NCBI RefSeq assembly: GCF_024398035.1
Contig: NZ_CP073748.1
Location: forward strand, 3,339,001-3,403,000
Length of the DNA stretch: 64,000 nucleotides
Source: Kordiimonas sp. SCSIO 12603
GTDB lineage: Bacteria; Pseudomonadota; Alphaproteobacteria; Sphingomonadales; Kordiimonadaceae
Direction: 5' to 3'
This document shows positions 16,618 through 25,576 of the stretch, in pieces (position 1 is the stretch's first letter; each line of letters begins with the position of its first letter). A program made the position numbers and the translations under genes. The notes below the pieces were generated by a model that saw nothing but the letters and a program-made list of their open reading frames with translations, had not been told where the DNA came from and searched no databases.

Positions 16618-18465
16618 ATGTTTAAGAAGCCAGTTTCAGGGCCGAACAGGCGACATATTCTTACAGGTATCGGTGCAACTACAGCTCTGTTGGCAACAGC
16701 AGGCACCACAGCAAGAGCTGCTACAAAAGCGGGCTTTCATCATGGGGTTGCGAGCGGTGACCCTCTTCAGGATGCTGTTATCATCTGGACCCGCTATTAC
16801 GGCGAAGATATTGCTAACAAAAACATCTCTGGCGCATGGCAAATATCTGAAACCCCTTCGTTTGAGAATGTAATTAAAGAAGGTAGTTTCAAAACGGGAC
16901 CATCCAGAGATTTCACCGTCAAGGTAGATGTTCAAGGCCTAAAATCTGGTACCCAATATTATTATCGCTTCTCAGTTGGGAATACTGTTAGCCCAACAGG
17001 TTCTACCAAAACATTACCGGCTGACGCAAAGGAAGCAAAATTGGCAGTGGTATCATGCTCTAATTACCCACAAGGGTATTTCAATGTTTACCGCAAAGTA
17101 GCTGCCCGGCCTTTTGATGCTGTACTTCACCTTGGTGACTATATCTACGAATATGGTGACGGCACATATGATAACCCGGAAGCTAAGGAAAAAGGGCGCA
17201 CAGTAAAACCTAAAACTGAAATCATCTCGCTGGATGATTACCGTACGCGTTACGCCCTTTACCGCAGCGATGATGATCTGCAGGCGGTTCATGCTGCTCA
17301 TCCTTTCATCTGTGTTTGGGATGATCACGAAGTAGCAAATGATACCTGGAAAGATGGTGCACAAAACCATAATGAAGGGGAAGGTCCGTTTGCCGCACGC
17401 CGAAAAGCCGCCATGAAAGCCTATTATGAATGGATGCCAATTCGTGAAACAGCCGCAGTAAACGGTGATGCCATATACCGTACCTTTGAATTCGGTGACC
17501 TCGCATCACTCATCATGCTGGATACAAGAAATATCGGGCGTGACCGGGGTTACGACTATCAGAAAGACCTACCTTACCGCTCTATTCCGTTTAATTTCTC
17601 AGATCAGGCAAATCCAGTCGCGGTGCTGGACCCTGCAGCGTTGAAGAATATTCCTACGGCTGCCATTAAATTTATTCCAGTACCTTTTGATCTTCGCGGC
17701 AAACGCCCTGTTCCAATGACAAACCTCGCGGAAATTCAAAAGCTGGATCCTAAGAAACTTCCAAAAGGTTTCAGTTACCTGCCAGATGTGGAAAAATTCA
17801 ACAAAGAGATGCTGCACCACGAAGAACGCACACTTTTAGGCAGCACTCAGGAAAACTGGTTATCTGAAGAGCTTCAAAAATCAAAAGCTGCAGGCAAACC
17901 ATGGCAAATCCTTGGACAACAGGTTCTCGCTGGTAAGCTGGGGATGCCATCTATCGCCGATGAGCATATTGATATTGGTAAATCCAAATATGTTTCCAAA
18001 GAGATCATCGCGTTTATGCGTATGTTGGGCCAAATGGGCATGCCCCTCAATCTCGATGCATGGGACGGTTATCCAGCTGCCAGAGAACGCGCTTTTAAAG
18101 CCATTAAAGAACATGCGAACAATGCTGTATTCCTCGCGGGTGATACTCACAATGCTTGGGCCTTCAACCTCACGGATCAAGCGGGCGATAATGTTGCAGT
18201 TGAGCTCGGCACACCAAGTGTCAGCTCACCAGGCTTAGAATCTTATCTACCTGCCCCAACCAATATTGTTGAAAAGGCACTCATGGATGCCAGCCCAGAA
18301 CTGGTGCATATAAACGGTAAAGACCGTGGCTGGCTAGAACTTACTATTAGGCCAGAGGAAATCTCTGCTGAATGGTTCTATGTTTCCTCGGTTCTTGAAA
18401 AAGAATGCTCTGTTGAAAGCGGGAAAAAGCTAGTTTCAAAAGCCGGCAAACACACGCTTACATAA
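16618..18465 (+). CDS. phoD: PhoD-type alkaline phosphatase/phosphodiesterase, Tat-exported
   Basis: 615 residues. Twin-arginine signal at the start (NRRHILTG followed by a hydrophobic stretch and ARA), as expected for PhoD enzymes exported folded with Ca/Fe. Then HHGVASGDPLQDAVIIWTR, a PhoD N-domain signature. Metal and active-site motifs: LHLGDYIYEYGDG, VWDDHEVANDTWKDG, QQVLAGK and LAGDTHNAW. The insertion between the second and third motifs makes it longer than Bacillus PhoD. Start at 16618 chosen for AAGAGAG before it and for placing the RR near residue 10. It should release phosphate from esters in the periplasm. I see no obvious Pho box. Confidence 0.92.
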   Translation: MFKKPVSGPNRRHILTGIGATTALLATAGTTARAATKAGFHHGVASGDPLQDAVIIWTRYYGEDIANKNISGAWQISETPSFENVIKEGSFKTGPSRDFTVKVDVQGLKSGTQYYYRFSVGNTVSPTGSTKTLPADAKEAKLAVVSCSNYPQGYFNVYRKVAARPFDAVLHLGDYIYEYGDGTYDNPEAKEKGRTVKPKTEIISLDDYRTRYALYRSDDDLQAVHAAHPFICVWDDHEVANDTWKDGAQNHNEGEGPFAARRKAAMKAYYEWMPIRETAAVNGDAIYRTFEFGDLASLIMLDTRNIGRDRGYDYQKDLPYRSIPFNFSDQANPVAVLDPAALKNIPTAAIKFIPVPFDLRGKRPVPMTNLAEIQKLDPKKLPKGFSYLPDVEKFNKEMLHHEERTLLGSTQENWLSEELQKSKAAGKPWQILGQQVLAGKLGMPSIADEHIDIGKSKYVSKEIIAFMRMLGQMGMPLNLDAWDGYPAARERAFKAIKEHANNAVFLAGDTHNAWAFNLTDQAGDNVAVELGTPSVSSPGLESYLPAPTNIVEKALMDASPELVHINGKDRGWLELTIRPEEISAEWFYVSSVLEKECSVESGKKLVSKAGKHTLT

Positions 18466-18575
18466 CACGCCAATCCAAAAGGGGTGGGCGAAAATCCTAC
18501 CCCTACTGCCATTTACTGACATACCAATCCAATAAAACTAACTCCCGTAAAACTCATAACCACTTTTTTTTAAAA

Positions 18576-18592
18576 TTAAGAGTGACTCTTAA
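18576..18592. promoter_or_regulatory. 17-base perfect palindrome upstream of ABC exporter operon
   Basis: TTAAGAGT-G-ACTCTTAA, eight-base arms about a single central base. The size and symmetry suit a dimeric regulator. No dedicated regulator gene is adjacent. Confidence 0.45.
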
Positions 18593-18637
18593 AAAGACAT
18601 CTGAAACAGTATGGATGTTGCACCTGAGTTTTGAGTT

Positions 18638-18659
18638 ACTATATATATATTTATATAGT
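18638..18659. promoter_or_regulatory. AT-rich inverted repeat upstream of ABC exporter operon
   Basis: ACTATATA and TATATAGT are separated by six bases. Low complexity makes this weaker evidence for a binding site; it may simply be a promoter core. Confidence 0.3.
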
Positions 18660-18684
18660 TATCCTCTGCTGATCTAATGTGATA

Positions 18685-18698
18685 CCATATTCATATGG
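18685..18698. promoter_or_regulatory. CCATAT-TC-ATATGG palindrome upstream of ABC exporter operon
   Basis: Perfect six-base arms with a two-base centre, 35 bases before the start codon of the adaptor gene. It lies where an operator overlapping the transcription start would be expected. Confidence 0.35.
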
Positions 18699-18733
18699 GC
18701 CAGCAGTGAGGCACTTTGTTTGGGGAGTTAACA

Positions 18734-19792
18734 ATGTCAGACAAAAGCGAGCTGCTAAACCAGCTCAAGATTGAACGGGAAGAGGAAACACCCTCCGACG
18801 GCGTATCAATTGTAACCGTTATTATCGTTGCGCTTCTATCGCTTGGCGGGGGTGGGCTTGGTGCCTATGCTCTATTGGGCAATCAAACAATCAACACAGA
18901 AGCAGCCGCCCCACCACAAACTGCATTACATGCTGAAGCGCAAACAACCGAAGACAGTGGTAAGATTACTGAAGCTGCTCCAAACAAGCCGGCACCTTCT
19001 GTAACAGCAAGAAATAATAAAGTATTGGATGCCGCTGGCTATATTACGGCCCGCCGTATTGCAACTGTTTCTGCCCAAACACTTGGCCTTATCACCGAGG
19101 TATATGTTGAAGAAGGTATGGTGGTAGAAAAAGGGCAAGTTCTGGCAGAGCTGGATAGTGCGATACCGCAAGCAAACCTCAGATTTGCTCAAGCGCAAGT
19201 CAGGGCTTCCGAAACACGCGTTGCCAGTATTCGAGCTAACCTTGAGGAAGCAAAACGTGTTCTCGCACGCAGAGAAGACCTAGTAAAAAATGAATTCTCC
19301 AGTGTCGCTCAAGTAACCAGCGCGCAAGCGAGCGTTGCCAGCCTGGAAGCAAACCTTGCCACCGCCATAGCTGATATCGAAGTTTCACGTGTTGAAGCAC
19401 AGCGCCAACAGGAACTTCTGGACGATCACACAATCCGAGCACCATTTGCAGGCGTGGTAACTGTGAAAAACGCACAAACCGGTGAAATCGTCGCACCAAG
19501 TTCCGCAGGTGGAGGCTTCACACGAACAGGTATCTGTACCATCGTTGATATGGCTTCACTTGAAATCGAAGTAGATGTGCAAGAATCTTTTATTGGCCGA
19601 GTAAAGCCAAACCAACGAGTAGAAGCAAAGCTTGATGCTTATCCTGACTGGACAATTCCAGCTTCCGTAATTGCCATTATTCCAACAGCTGACAGGGCAA
19701 AAGCCACAGTACGCGTACGCATAAGGCTAGAATCAAATGATCCACGCATCCTGCCAGATATGGGCGTGAAAGTAGCCTTTCTAAAAGCATAA
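18734..19792 (+). CDS. HlyD-type periplasmic adaptor of an ABC exporter
   Basis: About 352 residues. Cytoplasmic tail, one membrane helix at about 24-46, a low-complexity linker, then a biotinyl-lipoyl-like half (GLITEVYVEEGMVVEKGQVLAELD), an alpha-hairpin coiled coil (about 135-220) and the second half (HTIRAPFAGVVTVKNAQTGEIV) with a beta-barrel after it. Start at 18734 has GGGGAG upstream. It links an inner-membrane ABC pump to an outer-membrane channel not encoded here, as DevB and MacA do. First of four tightly spaced genes. Confidence 0.9.
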   Translation: MSDKSELLNQLKIEREEETPSDGVSIVTVIIVALLSLGGGGLGAYALLGNQTINTEAAAPPQTALHAEAQTTEDSGKITEAAPNKPAPSVTARNNKVLDAAGYITARRIATVSAQTLGLITEVYVEEGMVVEKGQVLAELDSAIPQANLRFAQAQVRASETRVASIRANLEEAKRVLARREDLVKNEFSSVAQVTSAQASVASLEANLATAIADIEVSRVEAQRQQELLDDHTIRAPFAGVVTVKNAQTGEIVAPSSAGGGFTRTGICTIVDMASLEIEVDVQESFIGRVKPNQRVEAKLDAYPDWTIPASVIAIIPTADRAKATVRVRIRLESNDPRILPDMGVKVAFLKA

Positions 19793-19817
19793 CTGACGTT
19801 GATCAGAGGGGACCAAC

Positions 19818-20513
19818 ATGACAGACGAAACACTTTACAGCCTTCAGAAAGTGTCAAAAGGCTTTGTTAAGGGTAAGGAAAAAATCACCATCTTTGATGG
19901 CCTGGATATGAGCATAGAAAAAGGCGATTTTCTTGCCATCATGGGCCCTTCAGGCTCAGGTAAAACCACACTTCTCAATATGCTTGGGGGCGTAGATCAG
20001 CCAACAGGTGGTGAAGTTTGGTTTGATGGTAGCCGCGTTGACAAACTTTCTGAGGGTAATCTTGCCAAATGGCGCGCTAATAATATCGGTTTCATTTTCC
20101 AGTTCTATAACTTGATGCCAATGCTTAATGCAGCCAAGAATGTTGAACTCCCTCTCTTACTTACAAACCTAAATAGTAAGCAGCGCAAAAAAAGCGTTGA
20201 AGCTGCTCTGGAACTTGTTGGCCTGTCAGACCGTGCTAAACATATGACCAATGAGATGTCTGGGGGTCAGCAACAACGTGTCGCTATTGCCCGGGCTATT
20301 GTTTCTGATCCGAAACTACTTCTCTGTGACGAACCAACAGGTGATCTGGACCGCGCAACCGCAGATGAAATTCTTGAAATGCTTCAACTTCTGAACCGAG
20401 AGTTTGGTAAAACCATTGTTATGGTAACTCATGATCCAGCTGCCGCCAAATATGCCAAACGTACCCTTCACCTGGATAAAGGTGAATTCGTTGAGAAGGA
20501 CTTGGTGGCATGA
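19818..20513 (+). CDS. ABC exporter ATP-binding protein, LolD/MacB/DevA type
   Basis: 231 residues, a complete nucleotide-binding domain. Walker A GPSGSGKTT at 43-51, Q-loop in FIFQFYNLMP, signature SGGQQQR near 149, Walker B LLLCDEPTGDLD near 169 and the H-loop in VMVTHDP. LMPMLNAAKNVELPLLL after the Q-loop is typical of the MacB/LolD group. GAGGGGAC precedes the ATG. Its stop overlaps the start of the first permease by four bases (ATGA). Confidence 0.94.
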   Translation: MTDETLYSLQKVSKGFVKGKEKITIFDGLDMSIEKGDFLAIMGPSGSGKTTLLNMLGGVDQPTGGEVWFDGSRVDKLSEGNLAKWRANNIGFIFQFYNLMPMLNAAKNVELPLLLTNLNSKQRKKSVEAALELVGLSDRAKHMTNEMSGGQQQRVAIARAIVSDPKLLLCDEPTGDLDRATADEILEMLQLLNREFGKTIVMVTHDPAAAKYAKRTLHLDKGEFVEKDLVA

Positions 20514-21799
20514 ACGGCGTCCTCACATTATTTAAGTGGGTATTCAGGATAATAACGGCACCCGTCTGGGTACCTTTTTGGATACTTTGGAAACTTGGGG
20601 AAGTAACAGGCTTAAATGCTGTTATTGAAGCCATTGCAATGTCTACAGGCTTTTATGTCGTCTATAAAAACCTGACAAGAAAACCGCTAAGGTTATCCCT
20701 TACTATGCTGGCTATTTTTGTAGCCTTTACCATTTACGGTACGCTTACAGCGTTCCAGAACGCATTTGATGCTGGTGTTGAACTATCTGCTGATGATCGT
20801 CTGGTGTCCGTGAACAAGATCAACTTCACACAGCCTCTACCAATCAGCTACGTAAACCGCGTACGCCCAATGGAAGGTGTAGCCAGCGTTACCCATCTCA
20901 ATTGGTTTGGCGGCTACTATCAAGACCCGCAGAATGTAATAGTTACATTTGCTGTTGATGAAGGCAGCTTTTTCGATGTCTACGGTGAAGATCTCGTCAT
21001 GAGTGAGGAGGCAAAAGCAGCATGGCTTGGCAATCGCCAAGGCCTAATTGTTGGAGAATCTATAGCCCGCCTGAACGGCTGGGAAGTAGGCCAACGTATT
21101 CCTTTAAATTCAAACATATTCTCACAGCAAGATGGCTCTTCTGACTGGGACTTTGACATCGTCGGTATTTATACTGGGTCTGATCCCCAGATTGATACAA
21201 ATTCAATATACTTCCACTATAAGTATTTTAATGAAACACAATCTTTTGGCGGTAATTTCATTGGGTTCATGGCGATTAAAACCGAAGACCCTGATCTAAA
21301 TGAAGCTGTTATCAAACAGGTGGATGACTTGTTCGCCAATTCACCATTCGAAACTGAAACAGTACCCGAAAAGGTATTCAATAAAGGTTTCATTGAGCAA
21401 ATTGGTAATATCCGCCTGATCCTTTCTTCAGTTGTCTTGGCGGCATTCTTCATCATTCTAGTTATCGTTGGGAACTCAATGGTACTGGCTGTACGAGAAC
21501 GCACCAGCGAGATCGGCGTACTTAAAACACTGGGTTTTACATCCCCCCGTATCTTCCGAATGGTTCTAGGGGAAAGCTTCCTGCTATCTATCATGAGCGG
21601 CAGCCTGGGTATGCTTGCAGCCATGGTAATGATAGGCGTGGTAAACAATGCGCCAATCCAGCTACCAACGCTTGTCATGACATCTGACCTAGCTATTGAA
21701 GCATTTACTTACATGGCGCTACTCGGTTTCATTACAGGCATTATTCCTGCGGTGAATGCCCTCCGCCTCAACATTATCACTGCGCTCAGCCGTAACTAG
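20510..21799 (+). CDS. ABC exporter permease, FtsX/MacB-like (first of two)
   Basis: 429 residues. After an amphipathic N-terminal region there is a membrane helix near 66-84, a periplasmic domain of about 200 residues, then three helices (about 300-330, 355-380, 400-420) with VRERTSEIGVLKTLGFT, the conserved cytoplasmic motif of FtsX-like permeases. The roughly 60 extra N-terminal residues with a further hydrophobic segment are unusual for the family. Translationally coupled to the ATPase gene by a four-base overlap. Confidence 0.9.
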   Translation: MNGVLTLFKWVFRIITAPVWVPFWILWKLGEVTGLNAVIEAIAMSTGFYVVYKNLTRKPLRLSLTMLAIFVAFTIYGTLTAFQNAFDAGVELSADDRLVSVNKINFTQPLPISYVNRVRPMEGVASVTHLNWFGGYYQDPQNVIVTFAVDEGSFFDVYGEDLVMSEEAKAAWLGNRQGLIVGESIARLNGWEVGQRIPLNSNIFSQQDGSSDWDFDIVGIYTGSDPQIDTNSIYFHYKYFNETQSFGGNFIGFMAIKTEDPDLNEAVIKQVDDLFANSPFETETVPEKVFNKGFIEQIGNIRLILSSVVLAAFFIILVIVGNSMVLAVRERTSEIGVLKTLGFTSPRIFRMVLGESFLLSIMSGSLGMLAAMVMIGVVNNAPIQLPTLVMTSDLAIEAFTYMALLGFITGIIPAVNALRLNIITALSRN

Positions 21800-21812
21800 A
21801 AAGGAACAAGAC

Positions 21813-23003
21813 ATGACGAAAATCCTTTCACAAATCTGGGTCGTTATCGTGATGAATATCACCAGTATCGGCCAGCGTATCTGGATGTCACTCGCAGCTA
21901 TCTTTGCTGTAGCTGTTGTGGTTGCCGTACTTCTGTCCTTCCTTGCGATGACAGAAGGCTTTTCAAAAACACTTGAAGGTTCAGGTTCAAACACTGTGGC
22001 TATCGTAACCCGCAGTGGTTCTCAATCTGAGCTAAACAGCGTATTAAGCCGAGAAACGATCAATATCGTAACAACCGCCCCCGGCATTGCAAAAGATGCA
22101 AACGGTGATCCGATATATTCTCCGGAACTTTATGTAATCGTGGACGGGATCAAAAAAACAAGCGGCACTGAAGTTAACCTGCCAATGCGCGGTATTTCAT
22201 CAGTTGGTTTTGAACTCAGGGATCAGGTTTCTATTACCTCTGGTCGCATGTTTGAAACTGGTAAAAATGAGATTATTGTTGGTGAAGGTGTACTCCGTGA
22301 GTTCGCTGGATTTGAACTTGGCACCACTGTACGCTTTGGTAAAACCGAATGGGAAGTAGTTGGAACCTTCTCAACAGGTGGTAACGCGTTCGAAAGTGAA
22401 CTTTGGGCTGATGCACCAACACTTCAAAGTCAATTCCAAAGAGGCAGTTCCTTCCAAACCATACGGGTACTACTTGAGACACCAGACGACGTCTCCGGCA
22501 TGGCTGAGATGGTTGAAAATGACCCTCGCCTGTTCCTTGATGTAGTAACAGAGGCCGATTATTTTGCGCAGCAGGGAGAGGCACTGAACGGCATTGTTAT
22601 CTTTGGTTGGGTAATTAGTATTTTCATGTCGGTTGGCGCCCTCGCCGGCGCTCTTAATACCATGTACACATCCGTTGCCAACCGTGCAGGCGAGATTGCC
22701 ACGCTAAGAGCCATTGGTTTTAGTAACACCTCTGCTTTCTTTGGCACGCTGGCAGAATCTATAGTGCTGTCGGTAATAGGCGGCTTTGTTGGCGCAATGG
22801 CATCCTACCTATTTATGGACGGTTTATCTGCATCAACTCTTGGCGCAAGCTTTACGCAAGTGGTGTTTAAGTTTGAACTAACAACAGACCTATTTATCAA
22901 CGGTGCTTTCCTTGCTTTAGGTATTGGTCTCATTGGCGGCATTTTCCCAGCTGCGAGAGCTGCTCGCTTGCCAGTGATTGTTGCCTTCCGAGGTGCTAAC
23001 TAG
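21813..23003 (+). CDS. ABC exporter permease, FtsX/MacB-like (second of two)
   Basis: 396 residues, with standard FtsX-type topology: one N-terminal helix (about 16-42), a periplasmic domain, three C-terminal helices and ANRAGEIATLRAIGFS as the conserved cytoplasmic motif. Start at 21813 (AAAGGAAC upstream) is preferred to the longer frame that runs back into the first permease. Having two different permease genes makes a heterodimeric pump, more like DevC or LolC/E arrangements than MacB, whose permease is fused to its ATPase. The substrate is unknown. Confidence 0.9.
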   Translation: MTKILSQIWVVIVMNITSIGQRIWMSLAAIFAVAVVVAVLLSFLAMTEGFSKTLEGSGSNTVAIVTRSGSQSELNSVLSRETINIVTTAPGIAKDANGDPIYSPELYVIVDGIKKTSGTEVNLPMRGISSVGFELRDQVSITSGRMFETGKNEIIVGEGVLREFAGFELGTTVRFGKTEWEVVGTFSTGGNAFESELWADAPTLQSQFQRGSSFQTIRVLLETPDDVSGMAEMVENDPRLFLDVVTEADYFAQQGEALNGIVIFGWVISIFMSVGALAGALNTMYTSVANRAGEIATLRAIGFSNTSAFFGTLAESIVLSVIGGFVGAMASYLFMDGLSASTLGASFTQVVFKFELTTDLFINGAFLALGIGLIGGIFPAARAARLPVIVAFRGAN

Positions 23004-23025
23004 TTAAGCGTACAAGCCAAAACAA

Positions 23026-23052
23026 AAGGCAGAGCTTTGTCTCTGTCTTTTT
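23026..23052 (+). terminator. Terminator of the ABC exporter operon
   Basis: AAGGCAGAG (23026-23034), six-base loop, CTCTGTCTT (23041-23049), with one G-T pair, then a T run. Confidence 0.65.
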
Positions 23053-23132
23053 CATATTTACCATTGATGACGCTACGGAAACTGCTAATAATTTCGCTTC
23101 CCTGACTAATTACTGATTAAGCGGATTTCATT

Positions 23133-23576
23133 ATGCAAAAAGAACTTCAGGATTATCTTTTCAGCCATATCCCAATTTCAAAAGCAATGGGTGCTGAAGT
23201 TATAGAGGCATCAAATGAAACGGTAGCTGTAAAAGCCCCCCTCAGTACCAACATCAATCACAAAAGCACAGCCTTTGGCGGCAGCCTGCAGGCCATCGCC
23301 ACCCTATCATGCTGGAGCCTTCTGCATATCAACCTGCGCGGGATGACCAATACTGGTGAGATCGTTATCACCAACAGTAATATTGATTACATTAAACCAG
23401 TAACTGCTGATTTCACGGCCTATGCCAGCTTGCCAGACGAGCGCCGCTGGCAGCAGTTTATTCGCACATTTGAACGCCGAGGCAAGGCCCGTATTCAACT
23501 TACAGCTCACATCTATCAGGATGATGAATTAGCGCTGGATTACACAGGTACTTTCGCCGCCATCGCGCCAGAATGA
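23133..23576 (+). CDS. Hotdog-fold thioesterase, YiiD C-domain type
   Basis: 147 residues. ISKAMGAEVIEASNETVAVKAPL, then NINHKSTAFGGSLQAIATLSCW, matches the YiiD C-terminal domain, a small group of hotdog thioesterases; the TAFGGS turn before the long helix is the active region of the fold. In E. coli the same domain is fused to an acetyltransferase; here it stands alone. The ribosome binding site is weak (AAGCGGA). Probably hydrolyses an acyl-CoA thioester. Followed by the NTF2-like gene 61 bases later on the same strand. Confidence 0.85.
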   Translation: MQKELQDYLFSHIPISKAMGAEVIEASNETVAVKAPLSTNINHKSTAFGGSLQAIATLSCWSLLHINLRGMTNTGEIVITNSNIDYIKPVTADFTAYASLPDERRWQQFIRTFERRGKARIQLTAHIYQDDELALDYTGTFAAIAPE

Positions 23577-23637
23577 TTGCCAATAAAGCTGCTCGGCCTA
23601 CATCATCTTCAAGATGATTATTGAGGGAGTTTTTTTT

Positions 23638-24027
23638 ATGGCAGACACAGCAGTATTTTTAGAAAAATGGCACAAGGCCGTTCATGATCAAGACCTTGAG
23701 TTACTATCCTCTATTATCGCAGATGATGCCTCTCTACTATCTCCAGCTTTCTGGCGACCCAGAGAAGGTAAAGCAAAGGTGGTCGCTGTACTCAAAGCGG
23801 TAACCGAAACCTTTGTGGGACTGACCTACACAAAAGAATGGATCAGTGGGAACGAAATTATCCTTGAATTCAATACTGAAGTTGAGGGTAAAAACTTAAA
23901 GGGTATCGACCGCATTACACTCAATGATGATGGTCAACTCGCTGAGATTGAAGTCCTTATCCGCCCAATGAACGGCCTTATGGCACTTGCACAAGCACTA
24001 GGGCCCAAGCTCGACGGTGTTGCATAG
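23638..24027 (+). CDS. NTF2-like/SnoaL-fold protein
   Basis: 129 residues. AVFLEKWHKAVHDQDLELLSSI followed by DDASLLSPAFWRP is the usual opening helix pair and first strand of the NTF2-like fold; the rest fits the curved sheet (TKEWISGNEIILEF, DRITLNDDGQLAEIEV). Start at 23638: an upstream ATG at 23614 is rejected because the strong GAGGGAG site lies inside that longer frame and eight bases before this ATG. Function unknown; small enzymes and binding proteins both use this fold. Confidence 0.82.
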   Translation: MADTAVFLEKWHKAVHDQDLELLSSIIADDASLLSPAFWRPREGKAKVVAVLKAVTETFVGLTYTKEWISGNEIILEFNTEVEGKNLKGIDRITLNDDGQLAEIEVLIRPMNGLMALAQALGPKLDGVA

Positions 24028-24037
24028 GCCTTAAATG

Positions 24038-24066
24038 AAAAGCCCCGCTGATCACGGGGCTTTTTT
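24038..24066. terminator. Bidirectional terminator, NTF2-like gene and amidohydrolase
   Basis: AAAAGCCCCG and CGGGGCTTTT form a perfect ten-base stem around a seven-base loop, with T runs on both strands. Confidence 0.82.
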
Positions 24067-24067
24067 C

Positions 24068-25444
24068 TTACTTCAGGTTACCTTCTACAGGCTGGCCATC
24101 CTTCTTATAAACAGTACCGCCCTTCATAACAAAATCCACCTTTGAAAGCAGGTTGATATAGCGAAGCACATCACCTTCAACGGCGATAATATCAGCGTAC
24201 TTACCAGCTGATACAGTACCAAGGTCTTTATCAACACCCATCATCACCGCAGGCCAATATGTAGCGGAACGGATAGTATCCATAACCGGGATATCAAATT
24301 CGTGAACCCATGCCGCCATTTCATTCCAAGTGCTTTGGCAGTGGAATTTCATTGGAATACCACTATCTGTTCCCACAAGGAACACAAGCCCTGCTTCCCT
24401 AAGCTGACTTATTTTTTTCTTCAGCGTTGGTTTTCTAAGCGGCGTTAAAGCAGAATATCCAAGCTGCCCCGGGTTTGAAATTGATGCTTTGATATCCGCA
24501 ATCGTTTCTGGCTCTAACCCACGGTGCCAACATGTGCTATCCAGTTTCTCTGGGTTGTCTACTGTCAGGTCATAGTTAAAAAGTCCCTCGACGGTTGGTG
24601 TCCAGTAAAGCGGGCCACCAGCAACACGGCCTTTTGCGGTGCGTTCCTTGAGCTTTTCCATAATATCGGCAGGATACTCAGGTGCTGTGGTTAATCCTGT
24701 ATGTTCAAAATTATCTACACCGATCTCAAGACCGCGTCTAATTTCGTCTGGCCTGTGAGAATGAGCAACAACCTTCATACCGCGTTTATGCGCTTCATCA
24801 ACAATAGTCTGCGCTACATTTAAGTCCATCTTATCTTGATCAATCAGCTTGATGATCTCCATCCCTCTATCAGCCAGCTGTTTAACGCGGGCTTTCGCTT
24901 CCTTCACCGTTTTAACAGACCAACGGAAAGCCTCGGTGCCAGCGGGCACCTCATATTGAAGGAAAGGGCCAGACGCAAAAACACGCGGCCCCGAAATCGT
25001 GCCATCATCAAGACGCTTTTTCAGAGATACTGTATCCTCAAGCGGCGCACCCAGATCGCGCGTAGAAGTAACACCCGCAAGCAATAGGTGCTGAGCCGTG
25101 GCAGGCATAATCTCACTGGATAATTTATGAATATATGCTTTATCCCAATAAGGATAATCACTATGCCCACTAAGCATAAGATGGGCATGGCTTTCCCAAA
25201 GCCCTGGCAGCACATCCATGCCTTCGGTTGAAATCACTTCATAACCGTCAGGCACCTGGAGTGTCTTAATCGTACCGACCTTCTCGATACGGTCGCCATC
25301 AATTAAAATAACACTGTTGGCGATTGGTCTGTGACCAAAACCATCAATAAGCCGTCCGCCAACCAGCGCTTTTTTATCGCCAGCTAACAAATCGTCGGTA
25401 AGCATGCTGGTGGCAAGCGCACACGCAAGTATCAATTTTTTCAT
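24068..25444 (-). CDS. Exported amidohydrolase family protein
   Basis: 458 residues. Signal peptide at 1-21, then an amidohydrolase fold: GGRLIDGFGHRP in the beta-sandwich, GLWESHAHLML with the HxH metal pair, TSTRDLGA, MKVVAHSHRPDEIRRGLEIGVDNFEHTG (split here into VVAHSH and DNFEHTG) for the other histidines and GTDSGIPM for the catalytic Asp. Start at 25444 is preceded by GGGGAGAG. Relatives include prolidase-like and imidazolonepropionase-like enzymes with broad substrates; which one cannot be told. Lone gene between two terminators. Confidence 0.88.
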   Translation of the reverse strand: MKKLILACALATSMLTDDLLAGDKKALVGGRLIDGFGHRPIANSVILIDGDRIEKVGTIKTLQVPDGYEVISTEGMDVLPGLWESHAHLMLSGHSDYPYWDKAYIHKLSSEIMPATAQHLLLAGVTSTRDLGAPLEDTVSLKKRLDDGTISGPRVFASGPFLQYEVPAGTEAFRWSVKTVKEAKARVKQLADRGMEIIKLIDQDKMDLNVAQTIVDEAHKRGMKVVAHSHRPDEIRRGLEIGVDNFEHTGLTTAPEYPADIMEKLKERTAKGRVAGGPLYWTPTVEGLFNYDLTVDNPEKLDSTCWHRGLEPETIADIKASISNPGQLGYSALTPLRKPTLKKKISQLREAGLVFLVGTDSGIPMKFHCQSTWNEMAAWVHEFDIPVMDTIRSATYWPAVMMGVDKDLGTVSAGKYADIIAVEGDVLRYINLLSKVDFVMKGGTVYKKDGQPVEGNLK

Positions 25445-25528
25445 GAAACTCTCCCCTTTTCCGAGCAAAGCTGAACAAAAATATTCAACTCAGTCAACAA
25501 GGGGAGCAAACACCTTCCTGTGAGGCAT

Positions 25529-25554
25529 AAAAAAGGCCCGCAATAATGCGAGCC
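25529..25554 (-). terminator. Terminator of the fatty acid desaturase gene
   Basis: On the minus strand, GGCTCGCA and TGCGGGCC pair with one mismatch around a four-base loop, followed by six T. Confidence 0.7.
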
Positions 25555-25576
25555 TCAAAACTTTATAATAAACCAT

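Larger units (their letters stand above)
18466..18733. other. AT-rich regulatory gap before the ABC exporter operon
   Basis: 268 bases without a gene. It contains three palindromes listed separately (18576-18592, 18638-18659, 18685-18698) and, just after phoD, a GGGGTGGG/CCTACCCC imperfect hairpin without a T run. It presumably holds the promoter of the operon at 18734. Confidence 0.5.

Noticed and set aside
18481-18507. GGGGTGGG/CCTACCCC hairpin after phoD as a terminator
   Set aside because: The stem has a mismatch and is not followed by a T run; kept only as a note in the intergenic entry.
21217-21678. 153-residue minus-strand frame inside the first ABC permease gene
   Set aside because: Antisense shadow of a family-matching permease, no ribosome binding site.
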